Source: Actinomycetales bacterium (GTDB lineage Bacteria > Actinomycetota > Actinomycetes > Actinomycetales > Dermatophilaceae). From it: a stretch of 64,000 nucleotides of DNA. The notes beneath the pieces are model-generated. The model saw only the letters and a list, made by a program, of their open reading frames with translations, made no database searches and was not told the origin of the DNA. Both the position numbers and the translations under genes were made by a program. The stretch's first letter is position 1. Every line of letters starts with the position of its first letter. Location: the NCBI GenBank assembly GCA_016711095.1, contig JADJTP010000003.1, positions 682,001 to 746,000 of the forward strand, given 5' to 3'. Shown one piece after another: positions 39,662 through 49,152 of this stretch.

Positions 39662-40628
39662 CGAAGCCCTCCCCCGTCAGGGCGACGAACCAATCCTCCA
39701 GGTCTTGGGCTCCACACTGGAAGCCGCGGACCCCGACCCCAGCATGGACCAGCGCCGCCACGGCCTTCTCCGGCTCGAGCGTGCCCAGATCGGCTCGCAC
39801 CGTGCTCACAGCCGCATCGACTATTGCTGGGTTCGTCGCCGGCTCCACCGTCACCGCGGTGGCCCCCAACTCCGCCAGGACCCGGGCCGCAGCCTGGCTG
39901 TCGGTCGTGTGCAGCACCGCCAGCGACGCGCCGCCGCGCAGCTCGGCGAGCGGGCCTTGGGCGACGAGTCGTCCCTCACGCATCACCCCGAGGTGGGTGC
40001 AGATCTGCTCGACCTCCGAAAGCAGGTGACTCGACACCAGGACCGTCGCGCCGTCGGCGCCGAGCGACGCGATGAGCGAGCGCACCTCCCGGGTGCCCTG
40101 CGGGTCGAGCCCGTTCGTCGGCTCGTCGAGGACGAGCAGCTCGCGAGGCATGAGCAGGGCGGCCGCGATGGCCAGCCGCTGACGCATCCCGGGCGAATAG
40201 GCCCGATATCGCTTGCCGGCGGCGGCCAGCAGCCCGACGCGATCCAGCGCCGCGTCCACCCGGACGCGGCTGGTGCGAGGGTCGGCGCGCCGGTCGGCGA
40301 CATCGAGCCGGGCGAGGTTTGCCCGCCCGGACAGATAGGGATGAAAGGCCGGCCCCTCGACGAGCGCCCCGACCCGGTGCAAGGCCGCGTCACCCCAGCG
40401 GGAGACGTCGGTCGCCAGAATGTGCGAGCGTCCCGCGGTGGGTTGGATGAGCCCGAGGACCATCCGAATCGTCGTGGTCTTGCCCGACCCGTTGGGTCCG
40501 AGGAAGCCGAACACCGCCCCTTCGGGCACCGCCAGGTCGATCCCGTCGACGACGGTCTGCGAGCCGAACCGTTTGGTCAGGCCCCAGGTTTGGATGGCGT
40601 ACGCCGCGTGCTCACCCACAACCGTCAT
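39648..40628 (-). CDS. ABC-2 transporter ATP-binding protein
   Basis: 326 residues. Walker A G-P-N-G-S-G-K-T-T, signature Y-S-P-G-M-R-Q-R, Walker B L-L-V-L-D-E-P-T-N-G-L-D-P and the H-switch region V-L-V-S-S-H-L-L. The C-terminal extension (about 220-320) is typical of the DrrA/CcmA group. It overlaps the LolA-like gene stop by four bases and the permease start by 14, forming a three-gene operon. Confidence 0.92.
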   Translation of the reverse strand: MTVVGEHAAYAIQTWGLTKRFGSQTVVDGIDLAVPEGAVFGFLGPNGSGKTTTIRMVLGLIQPTAGRSHILATDVSRWGDAALHRVGALVEGPAFHPYLSGRANLARLDVADRRADPRTSRVRVDAALDRVGLLAAAGKRYRAYSPGMRQRLAIAAALLMPRELLVLDEPTNGLDPQGTREVRSLIASLGADGATVLVSSHLLSEVEQICTHLGVMREGRLVAQGPLAELRGGASLAVLHTTDSQAAARVLAELGATAVTVEPATNPAIVDAAVSTVRADLGTLEPEKAVAALVHAGVGVRGFQCGAQDLEDWFVALTGEGFDVSG

Positions 40629-41854
40629 CCGGCGGAGGGGGCCGACGGTGCCGGGGACGGTTGCGAGGCGGCCGGGGCAGCGGCGGCGCTGAGAGCGGCA
40701 TACAGGGCTTCCGGTGCGACGGCACCCGCGACGACCCTGCCGTCGTCGGTCAGCAGCACCGAGAAGAGGGTGCCTTCAAACAGTCGTCCGCTGCCCCACG
40801 CGCCGGTCACCTGTGGCAGCAGGGCAAGCATGGGCTCCATCGACGGTGTCGGCATCGTCGCGACGATCACCGTCGACCAGCCGCGACCCACGACCCGCGG
40901 TGCACTGGCCGTCTTTGCGACGGCAGCCTTCGACGGGTCGATCCCCGGCGTCGACGGGGCTTGGCGGTCGCCCAAGGCAGACGACATCCCCTCGGTCACC
41001 GTCGTCCCGGGCGGCGGCGTGAACTCGAACTGCCTGGCCTCGGGAGCCGCGAAGTCGATCGCCGTGAAGCCGACTTCGATGGCCGGCGCGGTCGCCGTCG
41101 TGGAGTAGACCTGCACGCGCAAGGGCAGGTGCCGCTCGCCGTCCACGGCGACCCGCACCTGAGCGACCAGCGTCGTCGCGTCCTTCGGCGTCAACACCAG
41201 CTCGTATGCCGTGCGCCCCGCCACGACTACCGCGGGACCGACCTCTGCCCGGGTGGTGGGATCGATGGCAGCCAACGCCAGCGCCGCAGCCTCCTCCGGA
41301 GTCGTCGGCACCTGCGTCGGCAGACCCGACGGCAACCCGTTAGGCAGGGTGCTGGGCAGCGCAGTCGGGCGCGACGGCATACCGCCGGCAGCGTGGTCAG
41401 GCAGGACGAAGTGGTTGGCCGTCTGGTCCTTGCTGGACCACAGCCAGATGTCGGAGCCGTTGCGGATGATGTCCGACTCGCCGAGGGTCCCGATGAGGGC
41501 CAGTCGCTGTCGCTGCTCGCCGCCGAACCAGACCTTCCAGGTGTGGCTGCCGGACGCAATCGACGACAACGAGGCCGCCCCGCTTGGCCCTCCGGCGCCG
41601 CCCGCGCCGGTGAGCCCGGCGATGCTCGGCAGCCCGAGCTCAGCCGTCTGCACGACGGTTCCGGAGAGTTGGTCCAGGCGTGAGCGTTGCAGGTCGGCAA
41701 GCAGCTCGGCTGCGGTGCGGGGCGCTAGGTCGTTGTCGGCGATCGCCAGGCGCCCGCCGACGAGCGACACAGCGGCGACCATGCCGACTGCAGCTGCTGG
41801 CACGAGCCACTTGCGGCGGGTGGCCATGGAGGTGACGTCTGGGTGCTCGCTCAT
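40625..41854 (-). CDS. LolA/RseB-like secreted lipoprotein-carrier-fold protein
   Basis: 409 residues. A membrane anchor lies at about 15-38 (W-L-V-P-A-A-A-V-G-M). A beta-rich domain follows with W-K-V-W-F-G-G-E-Q-R-Q-R-L-A-L, I-I-R-N-G-S-D-I-W-L-W-S-S and L-T-P-K-D, which is the outer-membrane carrier/RseB-like fold seen in DUF2092-type actinobacterial proteins. A Pro/Ser-rich tail ends it. First gene of the ABC operon and divergent from the response regulator at 41964. It may sense or carry a lipid for the exporter. Confidence 0.75.
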   Translation of the reverse strand: MSEHPDVTSMATRRKWLVPAAAVGMVAAVSLVGGRLAIADNDLAPRTAAELLADLQRSRLDQLSGTVVQTAELGLPSIAGLTGAGGAGGPSGAASLSSIASGSHTWKVWFGGEQRQRLALIGTLGESDIIRNGSDIWLWSSKDQTANHFVLPDHAAGGMPSRPTALPSTLPNGLPSGLPTQVPTTPEEAAALALAAIDPTTRAEVGPAVVVAGRTAYELVLTPKDATTLVAQVRVAVDGERHLPLRVQVYSTTATAPAIEVGFTAIDFAAPEARQFEFTPPPGTTVTEGMSSALGDRQAPSTPGIDPSKAAVAKTASAPRVVGRGWSTVIVATMPTPSMEPMLALLPQVTGAWGSGRLFEGTLFSVLLTDDGRVVAGAVAPEALYAALSAAAAPAASQPSPAPSAPSAG

Positions 41855-41963
41855 GGGGCCAGCATCCCTCACCGGCGCTGAGAGTCCCCTGAGAGCGCCT
41901 GAGAGCTCCCGGGAGCACTGGGGAACCCGGGGCCCACCCGCCGAACGGAGAGCGTGACAAGGT

Positions 41964-42623
41964 GTGCATGTGCGGGTCTTGGTGGTCGAGGACGAGCGCG
42001 GCATGGCCGAGGCGCTGCGGCGAGGCCTGGCGGCCGAGGGTTTCGTCGTCGAGGTCGCGCGGGACGGTCCATCGGGCCTGGACGCGGCCCGTTTTGGCGG
42101 CTTCGACGCGGTGCTGCTCGACGTCATGCTGCCGGGGATGTCCGGTTACACCGTCGTGCGCACCCTGCGGGCTGAAGGTGTCTGGGTGCCGGTGCTCATG
42201 GTGTCGGCGAAGGACGGCGAATACGACGAGGCGGACGGCCTGGACTACGGCGCCGACGACTACCTCACCAAACCTTTCTCCTTCGTCGTGCTCCTCGCGC
42301 GGCTGCGGGCCCTGCTGCGTCGCGACCCGGCGCCACGGCCCGCGGTGTTGCAGGCAGGCGGCATACGGCTCGATCCGGCGACCCGAGAAGTGACCGTCGA
42401 CGGGGGCCGGGCAGACCTGGCCCCTCGGGAATTCCTTGTGCTGCAACACTTGCTGGCCGCTGCGCCCGCCGTGGTCGCAAAGGAGACGCTGCTCAGCCAA
42501 GTGTGGGGGGATGCGTCCGACGACCCGAACGTCGTCGAGGTGTACGTCGGCTATCTGCGGCGCAAACTCGGGCGGGAGCGGATCGAGACCGTCCGCGGCG
42601 CGGGCTATCGGATCGGCCCATGA
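41964..42623 (+). CDS. OmpR-family response regulator
   Basis: 219 residues. Receiver: V-V-E-D-E-R-G-M-A-E with acidic pair, phosphoacceptor in A-V-L-L-D-V-M-L-P-G and Lys in Y-L-T-K-P-F. Winged helix: L-A-P-R-E-F-L-V-L-Q, V-E-V-Y-V-G-Y-L-R-R-K-L, R-G-A-G-Y-R-I-G. Stop overlaps the kinase start as ATGA. Divergent from the LolA/ABC operon, a likely target. Confidence 0.92.
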   Translation: MHVRVLVVEDERGMAEALRRGLAAEGFVVEVARDGPSGLDAARFGGFDAVLLDVMLPGMSGYTVVRTLRAEGVWVPVLMVSAKDGEYDEADGLDYGADDYLTKPFSFVVLLARLRALLRRDPAPRPAVLQAGGIRLDPATREVTVDGGRADLAPREFLVLQHLLAAAPAVVAKETLLSQVWGDASDDPNVVEVYVGYLRRKLGRERIETVRGAGYRIGP

Positions 42624-44137
42624 TCGGGCCGATCTCCCGCGCGCTGGCGCGGCTGAGCATCCGGTGGCGGCTCATGACGATCGGAGTAGTCGGTCTCACG
42701 GTGGCCCTCACGGCCGCAGGCGTGCTCATGTATGCCGTCCTGTCGGCGACTCTGTCGCGCAGTCTGGCCGCGGAGGCCCGGGCGGCCGCCGTCGAGGTCG
42801 CGACACTCGTCGATCAGAATCGGCTTCCTGACCCGGTCCCGGTGTCGGGGGCTCTGCTCATCCAGGTCTTCGATTCCGGCGGTCGAGTACTGAGCGGATC
42901 GTTGCTCTCCGACCGGATCACCTCGCTGCTCACTGCCGACGAGGTGGCTCGCGCAGTGACCGGCGAGACGGTGACGGTCCCAGGCTCACGTGCCGGGCTC
43001 TCCGGCCGACTCGAGGTGGCGGCGGTGGCCGCCGGGCCGGCGACGGCGCGCGTGACCGTCGTGGCGGGCGTGCCGACGGCCGACCGCGACGCCAGCCTCT
43101 CGCTCGTGAGCACGCTGCTTCTCGTCGGGCTGCCGCTGCTGCTGCTCGTGCTCGGCGTTATCGCCTGGCGAGTCATCGGCTCGGCCTTCGCGCCGGTCGA
43201 AGCCCTGCGCCTGGGTGCCGAGCGGATCGGCGCTCAGCGAGGAGGCGGACAGCGCGGCGGCGAACAGCGCGGCGGCGGCGCTCGGCTCGAGTTGCCTGCG
43301 GCCCGCGACGAGGTGCATGCCCTGGGTTCGACGCTCAACGCCATGCTGGCGCGGCTCGAGGAGTCCAGTGCCCACCAACGGGCCTTCCTGGCCGACGCGG
43401 CCCACGAGCTGCGCAGCCCGCTCGCGACGATGCGCACCCAACTGGAGGTCGCGGGGCACCTCGGTGACGGTGGCTCGCTGCCGAGCGAGTTGCTGCCCGA
43501 GGTCGAGCGGCTCACCCGGCTCGTCGACGACCTCCTCGTGCTCGCTCGCACCGGCGCCGAAGCAGGCCCACCCCGCACCGAGACGGTTAGCCTCCCCTCG
43601 CTGCTGGCCGAGATCGCCACCCGGTATGCCGCCGCGCGAGTCCCCGTCGACCTCGCCCCCGGACTCGCCCTCGACCGGACCCTCGACGACGATCTCGACG
43701 GCACTCGGGTCGAGGTCCTCGTATCGGGTGACCGAGGCGAACTTCGCCGCGCGATCGCCAACCTCGTCGACAATTCCGTCCGGCACGCCGCCACCCGAGT
43801 CGTTCTCGACTGCGGGAACGTGGGGACCGGCGGCACCGGCGGCGGCAGCGGTCCCTGGGTCAGCGTTCGCGACGACGGGCACGGCATACCAGCGGCTGAC
43901 CGTGACCGGGTCTTCGAGCGCTTCACCAGGCTCGACGACGCCCGTGACCGGGACAGTGGCGGCAGCGGCCTCGGGCTGGCCATCGCGCGGGAACTCCTGC
44001 GCCGCAATGGCGCCGATGTCGCGCTGTCCGATGCGCCGCACCACCCAGAACCCGTCCGGCCGTCCCACCCAGAGTCCGGCGCGACACCGGTTGCTCGGCC
44101 TGGCCTCCAGGCGATCGTGACCTGGACGCAGCCCTAG
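42620..44137 (+). CDS. Sensor histidine kinase
   Basis: 505 residues. Two membrane helices near 18-42 and 163-187 flank an extracytoplasmic domain of about 120 residues. A HAMP-like region contains a Gly/Gln/Arg repeat (G-G-G-Q-R-G-G-E-Q-R-G-G-G). Then H-box F-L-A-D-A-A-H-E-L-R-S-P-L, N-box A-N-L-V-D-N-S-V-R-H, G1 D-D-G-H-G-I-P and G2 G-S-G-L-G-L-A. It is the partner of the overlapping regulator. The Gly/Arg repeat in the signalling linker is unusual. Confidence 0.92.
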   Translation: MIGPISRALARLSIRWRLMTIGVVGLTVALTAAGVLMYAVLSATLSRSLAAEARAAAVEVATLVDQNRLPDPVPVSGALLIQVFDSGGRVLSGSLLSDRITSLLTADEVARAVTGETVTVPGSRAGLSGRLEVAAVAAGPATARVTVVAGVPTADRDASLSLVSTLLLVGLPLLLLVLGVIAWRVIGSAFAPVEALRLGAERIGAQRGGGQRGGEQRGGGARLELPAARDEVHALGSTLNAMLARLEESSAHQRAFLADAAHELRSPLATMRTQLEVAGHLGDGGSLPSELLPEVERLTRLVDDLLVLARTGAEAGPPRTETVSLPSLLAEIATRYAAARVPVDLAPGLALDRTLDDDLDGTRVEVLVSGDRGELRRAIANLVDNSVRHAATRVVLDCGNVGTGGTGGGSGPWVSVRDDGHGIPAADRDRVFERFTRLDDARDRDSGGSGLGLAIARELLRRNGADVALSDAPHHPEPVRPSHPESGATPVARPGLQAIVTWTQP

Positions 44138-44152
44138 CTACCGCATTCGTGG

Positions 44153-45925
44153 TCAGCCCTTGAGGTCGGGGAACATGTCGTCGCGCCACTCCACGCCGTG
44201 GGGCACGATCTCGCCCCGGGCCAGTTGCTCCTCGCGCGAGCGCAACTCAACCCGGCGGATCTTGCCCGAGATCGTCTTGGGCAACTCGGCGAACTCGATC
44301 CGGCGCACCCGCTGCCAGGGCTGCAGGTGTTCGCGCGCATACGCAAGGATCGAGCGCGCGGTTGCCTCGTCAGCGGCATACCCGGGGGCGAGCATGAGAT
44401 AAGCCTTCGGGACGGCCAGACGCACCTCGTCAGGCGCAGGGACGACGGCCGCCTCGAGGACCGCCGGGTGCTCGATGAGCACCGACTCCAGCTCGAACGG
44501 ACTGATCTTGAAGTCGCTCGCCTTGAATACGTCGTCGGTGCGACCGACATACGTGATGTAGCCCTCGGCGTCGACGGTGGCCACGTCACCGGTGTGATAC
44601 CAGCCGCCCTCCATCGCCTCGGCATTGCGCTCGGGGTCGCCCAGATAGCCGGTCATCAGTGAGAGCGGCTGGGTCGACAGGTCGAAACAGATCTCCCCCT
44701 CGCCCTGCACCCGTTGCCCGCTGATCGGGTCGACGAGCACCACCGGCTGCCCCGGCAGGGGCCGGCCCATCGAGCCCGGCTTGAGCGGTGAGCCAGGCGT
44801 GTTCCCCACCGCCGCAGTCATTTCGGTCTGCCCATAGCCGTCGCGCAGGGTGAGCCCCCAGGCCTTGTCGACTTGCTCGATCACCTCGGGATTGAGCGGC
44901 TCGCCCGCCCCGATGACCTCCCGCAGCGCGCCGGGGCCACCGGTCAGGTCGGCGTTGATGAGCATCCGCCACACCGTCGGCGGCGCGCAGAAACTCGTCA
45001 CCTCGTGCGTGCGCAGCTGACCGAGCAAGGCCGCCGCGTCGAATCGGGCGTAGTTGTACACGAACACGGTCGCCTCGGCGATCCACGGCGCGAAGAAGCA
45101 TGACCAGGCGTGCTTGGCCCACCCCGGTGAGGAGATGTTGAGATGCACGTCGCCGGGTTGCAGGCCGAGCCAGTACATCGTCGACAGGTGCCCCACCGGA
45201 TAGGAGACCTGGGTGTGCTCGACGAGTTTGGGCCGGCTCGTCGTGCCGGACGTGAAATAGAGCAGCAGTGGGTCTCCGGGGGCCGTCCCGGGGTGGGGCG
45301 TCGGCGGCGCGACCACCTCGTATGCCGCGTGCAGGTCGGCCCAGCCGGGCGCTTCGCCGACGCTCAGCCGACCGTAGTCGCCGGGGACCTCGTCGAACTT
45401 CGCCGTCTGGTCGGGGTTGGTGACGACGAACCGAGCCCCGCCTCGGGCGATCCGGTCGATGAGGTCACTCGGCCCGGCGGCGGTCGTCGTCGGCATGATG
45501 ATCGCTCCGAGCTTCATCACCGCGAGCATGCAGTCCCAGAGCTCGATTTGGTTGCCCAGCATGAGCAACACCGGGTCACCCTTGCGAACCCCTTGCGCCG
45601 CAAGCCATTGCGCGAGCTGGTCGGAGCGGCGGGCCAACTCGTCGAAGCTCCGGATCTGGGTGGATCCGTCCTCCTCGACAAGGATCAGCGCCGGGCGGTC
45701 GCTGCCGCGGGCGATGACGTCGAACCAGTCGCAGGCCCAGTTGAAGGTGTCACCCATCTCGGGCCACCGGAAGGCAGCCACGGCGCCCGCATGGTCGCCC
45801 CGCATCCGCAATAGCAGGTCGCGCGCCGCACGGTAGCGCTCAGTCGAGGTAGCCGTCGAGGACACGGTCGACTCAGTCGAGGTCGCAGTCGAAGCGGACG
45901 AGGACGCGGGGGAGGTCTCGGTCAT
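44153..45925 (-). CDS. Acyl-CoA synthetase / AMP-dependent ligase
   Basis: 590 residues. L-L-Y-F-T-S-G-T-T-S-R-P-K (P-loop), D-G-Y-G-Q-T-E-M-T, Y-H-T-G-D-V-A, Y-V-G-R-T-D-D-V-F-K-A-S-D-F and terminal K-T-I-S-G-K-I-R-R with the catalytic Lys. W-A-C-D-W-F-D near residue 60 is typical of medium-chain acyl-CoA/acetyl-CoA synthetase relatives. A Ser/Thr-rich N-terminal stretch (S-T-A-T-S-T-E-S-T) precedes the fold. Start ATG 45925. Confidence 0.9.
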   Translation of the reverse strand: MTETSPASSSASTATSTESTVSSTATSTERYRAARDLLLRMRGDHAGAVAAFRWPEMGDTFNWACDWFDVIARGSDRPALILVEEDGSTQIRSFDELARRSDQLAQWLAAQGVRKGDPVLLMLGNQIELWDCMLAVMKLGAIIMPTTTAAGPSDLIDRIARGGARFVVTNPDQTAKFDEVPGDYGRLSVGEAPGWADLHAAYEVVAPPTPHPGTAPGDPLLLYFTSGTTSRPKLVEHTQVSYPVGHLSTMYWLGLQPGDVHLNISSPGWAKHAWSCFFAPWIAEATVFVYNYARFDAAALLGQLRTHEVTSFCAPPTVWRMLINADLTGGPGALREVIGAGEPLNPEVIEQVDKAWGLTLRDGYGQTEMTAAVGNTPGSPLKPGSMGRPLPGQPVVLVDPISGQRVQGEGEICFDLSTQPLSLMTGYLGDPERNAEAMEGGWYHTGDVATVDAEGYITYVGRTDDVFKASDFKISPFELESVLIEHPAVLEAAVVPAPDEVRLAVPKAYLMLAPGYAADEATARSILAYAREHLQPWQRVRRIEFAELPKTISGKIRRVELRSREEQLARGEIVPHGVEWRDDMFPDLKG

Positions 45926-46016
45926 GCCCTCACTGTGCCGCCGAACCCGCCCGCGCGCCACCGAAACCGGCGTGCGGTTGGCAACAGGGCGGCATACGGG
46001 CAGTGCCCCCGCAGGC

Positions 46017-46652
46017 TCAGCGCAGGGTATAGCTGGCCCGGTTGATGTCGAAGCCGGCCTTGGTCTTGCCGTTGGTGCAATGCATGCCGTCCTCGCGGGA
46101 CGTGCAGGTGATCGGCCCGAGGATCATCGAGGAGCCGTAGCCCAACGCCACCGACTGCCGGCCACTCACGGTGACGACCTGTGAGCCCGGGCGACCGTTC
46201 CACCAGGTCCCGTCCGCGCCGACCACGTCCGACCCGGCGATGGCGTCGCTGACGCATGACAGCACCGCCGTGGTGTCGAGGAAGGTGCCGTGACTCCAAT
46301 CGAACTCGCAGGCGGCGGGCTTAGGTGGCAGCGTCCAGGTGTGCTCCATGACGTCGCAGCGCACCTCAGCGGATGTGCCGGCGTCGCCGACCGATCCGGC
46401 ACAGACGATGTTGCCACTCGGGCTGGCGAAGACGGTGATCTCGTGGCCCGTGGCGTCGATGGCCGCGCCGACGGCCACGGTCTGGGTCTGCGCCGGGGAG
46501 CGCGTTCCGCTGACTGCGGCGTCAGGTGTCTGGGGGGCTTGGACGAATATCGTCGTCGTGGCCGGAGCGCTGGGCCCTCCCGTTCCACACGCGGCGACGC
46601 CAAGCGCTGCCAGGACAGTCAAGAACACTGGGGCGGCAGCTGGGATTCTCAT
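46017..46652 (-). CDS. Putative lipoprotein, unknown function
   Basis: 211 residues. Signal with lipobox V-A-A-C (Cys about 22), Pro/Thr-rich linker, then a domain with six Cys including I-V-C-A-G, V-R-C-D-V, A-A-C-E-F-D, L-S-C-V-S and I-T-C-T-S. The paired cysteines and G-N-I-V-C suggest a disulfide-stabilised secreted domain found in many actinobacterial lipoproteins. Follows asd at 20 bases and may share its transcript. Confidence 0.75.
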   Translation of the reverse strand: MRIPAAAPVFLTVLAALGVAACGTGGPSAPATTTIFVQAPQTPDAAVSGTRSPAQTQTVAVGAAIDATGHEITVFASPSGNIVCAGSVGDAGTSAEVRCDVMEHTWTLPPKPAACEFDWSHGTFLDTTAVLSCVSDAIAGSDVVGADGTWWNGRPGSQVVTVSGRQSVALGYGSSMILGPITCTSREDGMHCTNGKTKAGFDINRASYTLR

Positions 46653-46672
46653 CGGACCATTCTCACCCCACC

Positions 46673-47764
46673 TCATGTCGAGACGAGCAACTCGGCGATC
46701 TGGACGGTGTTGAGAGCGGCGCCCTTGCGCAGGTTGTCGTTGCTCACGAAGAGCACGAGGCCGCGGTTGTCGTCCACGGAGAGATCCTGACGGATCCGCC
46801 CGACGAACGACGGGTCGGCTCCGGCGGCCTGTAGCGGAGTCGGGACGTCGGCGAGCTCGACTCCGGGGGCCGCGGCTAGCAACTCGCGAGCCCGCTGCGC
46901 GGTGATCGGGCGCTGGAACTCGGCGTTGATCGACAACGAGTGTCCGGTGAAGACCGGTACCCGCACGCACGTCCCGGACACCCGCAGGTTGGGCAGGTCG
47001 AGGATCTTGCGCGACTCGTTGAGCAGCTTTCGCTCCTCGTCGGTCTCATTGCTACCGTCGTCCAACAGCGACCCGGCCAGGGCGATGACGTCGAAGGCGA
47101 TCGGCGCGACATACTTCGACGGCTCGCCGAGGTCGACAGCACCACCGTCATGGGCGAGCCCTTCGAGGTCGCCGCTGTCGACCCCCCGGCGCACCTGACC
47201 AGCCAACTCCTGGACGCCCGCGAGTCCCGAGCCCGAGACGGCCTGATAGGTCGAGACGACCAGCCGGATGAGGCCGGCCTCGTCGGCCAGCGGTTTGAGC
47301 ACCGGCATCGCCGCCATCGTCGTGCAGTTGGGGTTGGCGATGATCCCCTTGGGGGTGTCCTTGGCGGCGGCGGGGTTGACCTCGGAGACGACCAGCGGCA
47401 CCTCGGGATCCATCCGCCACGCCGACGAGTTGTCGATGACCGTCACGCCGACCGCGGCGAACCGCGGCGCCTGCGCGCGGGAGGTCGTCGCGCCGGCGGA
47501 GAAGATGGCGATCTCCAGGCCGGTCGGGTCGGCTGTGGCCGCGTCCTCGACTGTGATGACTCGTCCCTGCCAGGTGATCGTCGACCCGGCCGAGCGCGAG
47601 GAGGCAAAAAGGCGCAGCTCCCCGACCGGGAAGTCTCGCTCGGCGAGGATCCGCAGCACGACACTGCCCACCTGCCCCGTTGCGCCGACGACACCAACGC
47701 TGACCAGGCGCCGACCCTCGCCCTGTTGGGCGCGCGGATCTGGCTGCGCGGCATACGTGTTCAT
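46673..47764 (-). CDS. asd: Aspartate-semialdehyde dehydrogenase
   Basis: 363 residues. Reduces aspartyl phosphate to aspartate semialdehyde for lysine, diaminopimelate, threonine and methionine. Rossmann start V-G-V-V-G-A-T-G-Q-V-G, active-site Cys in N-P-N-C-T-T, substrate and His region Q-A-V-S-G-S-G and G-H-S-L-S-I-N. It is co-translated with aspartate kinase (ATGA overlap at 47761-47764). Confidence 0.95.
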   Translation of the reverse strand: MNTYAAQPDPRAQQGEGRRLVSVGVVGATGQVGSVVLRILAERDFPVGELRLFASSRSAGSTITWQGRVITVEDAATADPTGLEIAIFSAGATTSRAQAPRFAAVGVTVIDNSSAWRMDPEVPLVVSEVNPAAAKDTPKGIIANPNCTTMAAMPVLKPLADEAGLIRLVVSTYQAVSGSGLAGVQELAGQVRRGVDSGDLEGLAHDGGAVDLGEPSKYVAPIAFDVIALAGSLLDDGSNETDEERKLLNESRKILDLPNLRVSGTCVRVPVFTGHSLSINAEFQRPITAQRARELLAAAPGVELADVPTPLQAAGADPSFVGRIRQDLSVDDNRGLVLFVSNDNLRKGAALNTVQIAELLVST

Positions 47765-49035
47765 CGGCCCGTCCCTCCATACACGATGGCTTCGCCCTCC
47801 GTGGAGTCGAGCTCGAAGGCGGTGTGGGCGGCACGGACAGCAGCGTCGAGCTGATCGGCGTGAGTCACGACTGAGATGCGGATCTCGGAGGTCGAGATCA
47901 TCTCGATGTTGATGCCGACATCCGCGAGCGCCCGGAAGAGCTTGGCTGAGATCCCGGGGTTGGTGCGCATCCCGGCGCCGACCAGCGACAGCTTGCCGAT
48001 CTGGTCGTTGAACCGCAGTTCCTCGAAGCCGATCCGGGAGCGCTCAGCCTGCAGCCGCTGCACCGCCTTCGGACCGTCGGACGAGGGCAGGGTGAAGGAG
48101 ATGTCGGTGCGCCCCGTGTCGGTCGCCGACACATTCTGCACGATCATGTCGATGTTGATTCCGGCCTCGGCGACCGCCGTGAAGATGTCGGCTGCCTTGC
48201 CCGCCGTGTCGGGCACCCCGACGACGGTGATCTTGGCCTCGCCGCGGTCGTGGGCGACACCGGCGATGATCGGAGCTTCCATGGTGCTTCCTTCGCCGTA
48301 GGGGTCTTCCTTGATCCAGGTGCCCTCGTGGCCCGACCACGACGAGCGGACGTGGATCGCAATCGCGTGTCTGCGGGCATATTCGACACAGCGCAGGTGC
48401 AGGATCTTGGAACCGTTCGCGGCCAGGTCGAGCATCTCCTCGCTGGAAATGACCGAGAGCTTGCGTGCCGTCGGCAGGATGCGCGGGTCTGCGGTGAAGA
48501 CCCCGTCGACATCGGTGTAGATCTCGCAGACGTCGGCCTTGAGCGCCGCGGCAAGCGCGACGGCCGTCGTGTCCGAGCCGCCGCGGCCGAGGGTGGTGAC
48601 GTCCTTGCTCGTCTGACTGACCCCCTGGAAACCCGCGACGATCGCGACGTGGCCGGCGACGAGCGCTTCGGTGATCCGCCCCGGCGTGACGTCGATGATC
48701 CGGGCTTTGCCGTGCTCCGCGTCGGTGATCACCCCCGCCTGCGAGCCGGTGAACGAGCGCGCGTCGCTGCCGAGGTCGGCAATGGCCATGGCCAGCAACG
48801 CCATCGAGATCCGCTCCCCAGCGGTCAGCAGCATGTCCAACTCGCGGCCGGGTGGGTGGGGGGTGACCTTGTTCGCCAGGTCCATGAGCTCGTCGGTCGA
48901 GTCGCCCATCGCGGAGACGACTACGCACACACTGTGGCCGGCGTTCTTGGTCTCGACGATTCGCCTCGCGACGCGTTTGATCCCCTCGGCGTCGGCCACG
49001 GAGGACCCGCCGTACTTCTGGACGATAACGCTCAC
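47761..49035 (-). CDS. ask: Aspartate kinase
   Basis: 424 residues, first enzyme of the aspartate family pathway. K-Y-G-G-S-S-V at the start, F-T-G-S-Q-A-G and G-R-G-G-S-D-T-T-A in the kinase domain, and two C-terminal ACT domains (I-T-V-V-G-V-P-D and L-S-L-V-G-A-G-M) that usually carry lysine/threonine feedback sites. As in other actinobacteria, an internal start could make a separate beta subunit, but none is certain by eye. Confidence 0.95.
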   Translation of the reverse strand: MSVIVQKYGGSSVADAEGIKRVARRIVETKNAGHSVCVVVSAMGDSTDELMDLANKVTPHPPGRELDMLLTAGERISMALLAMAIADLGSDARSFTGSQAGVITDAEHGKARIIDVTPGRITEALVAGHVAIVAGFQGVSQTSKDVTTLGRGGSDTTAVALAAALKADVCEIYTDVDGVFTADPRILPTARKLSVISSEEMLDLAANGSKILHLRCVEYARRHAIAIHVRSSWSGHEGTWIKEDPYGEGSTMEAPIIAGVAHDRGEAKITVVGVPDTAGKAADIFTAVAEAGINIDMIVQNVSATDTGRTDISFTLPSSDGPKAVQRLQAERSRIGFEELRFNDQIGKLSLVGAGMRTNPGISAKLFRALADVGINIEMISTSEIRISVVTHADQLDAAVRAAHTAFELDSTEGEAIVYGGTGR

Positions 49036-49152
49036 GACATGCTCCCAGGGACGCTACGACAGACCCGGCCGAGTTTAACCACCCCTCGGTATGCCGCCCT
49101 CCCCCTCCGCATCGCGAGACAGCCGTCCCGCATGTCGGACTCAGCCTGGCCG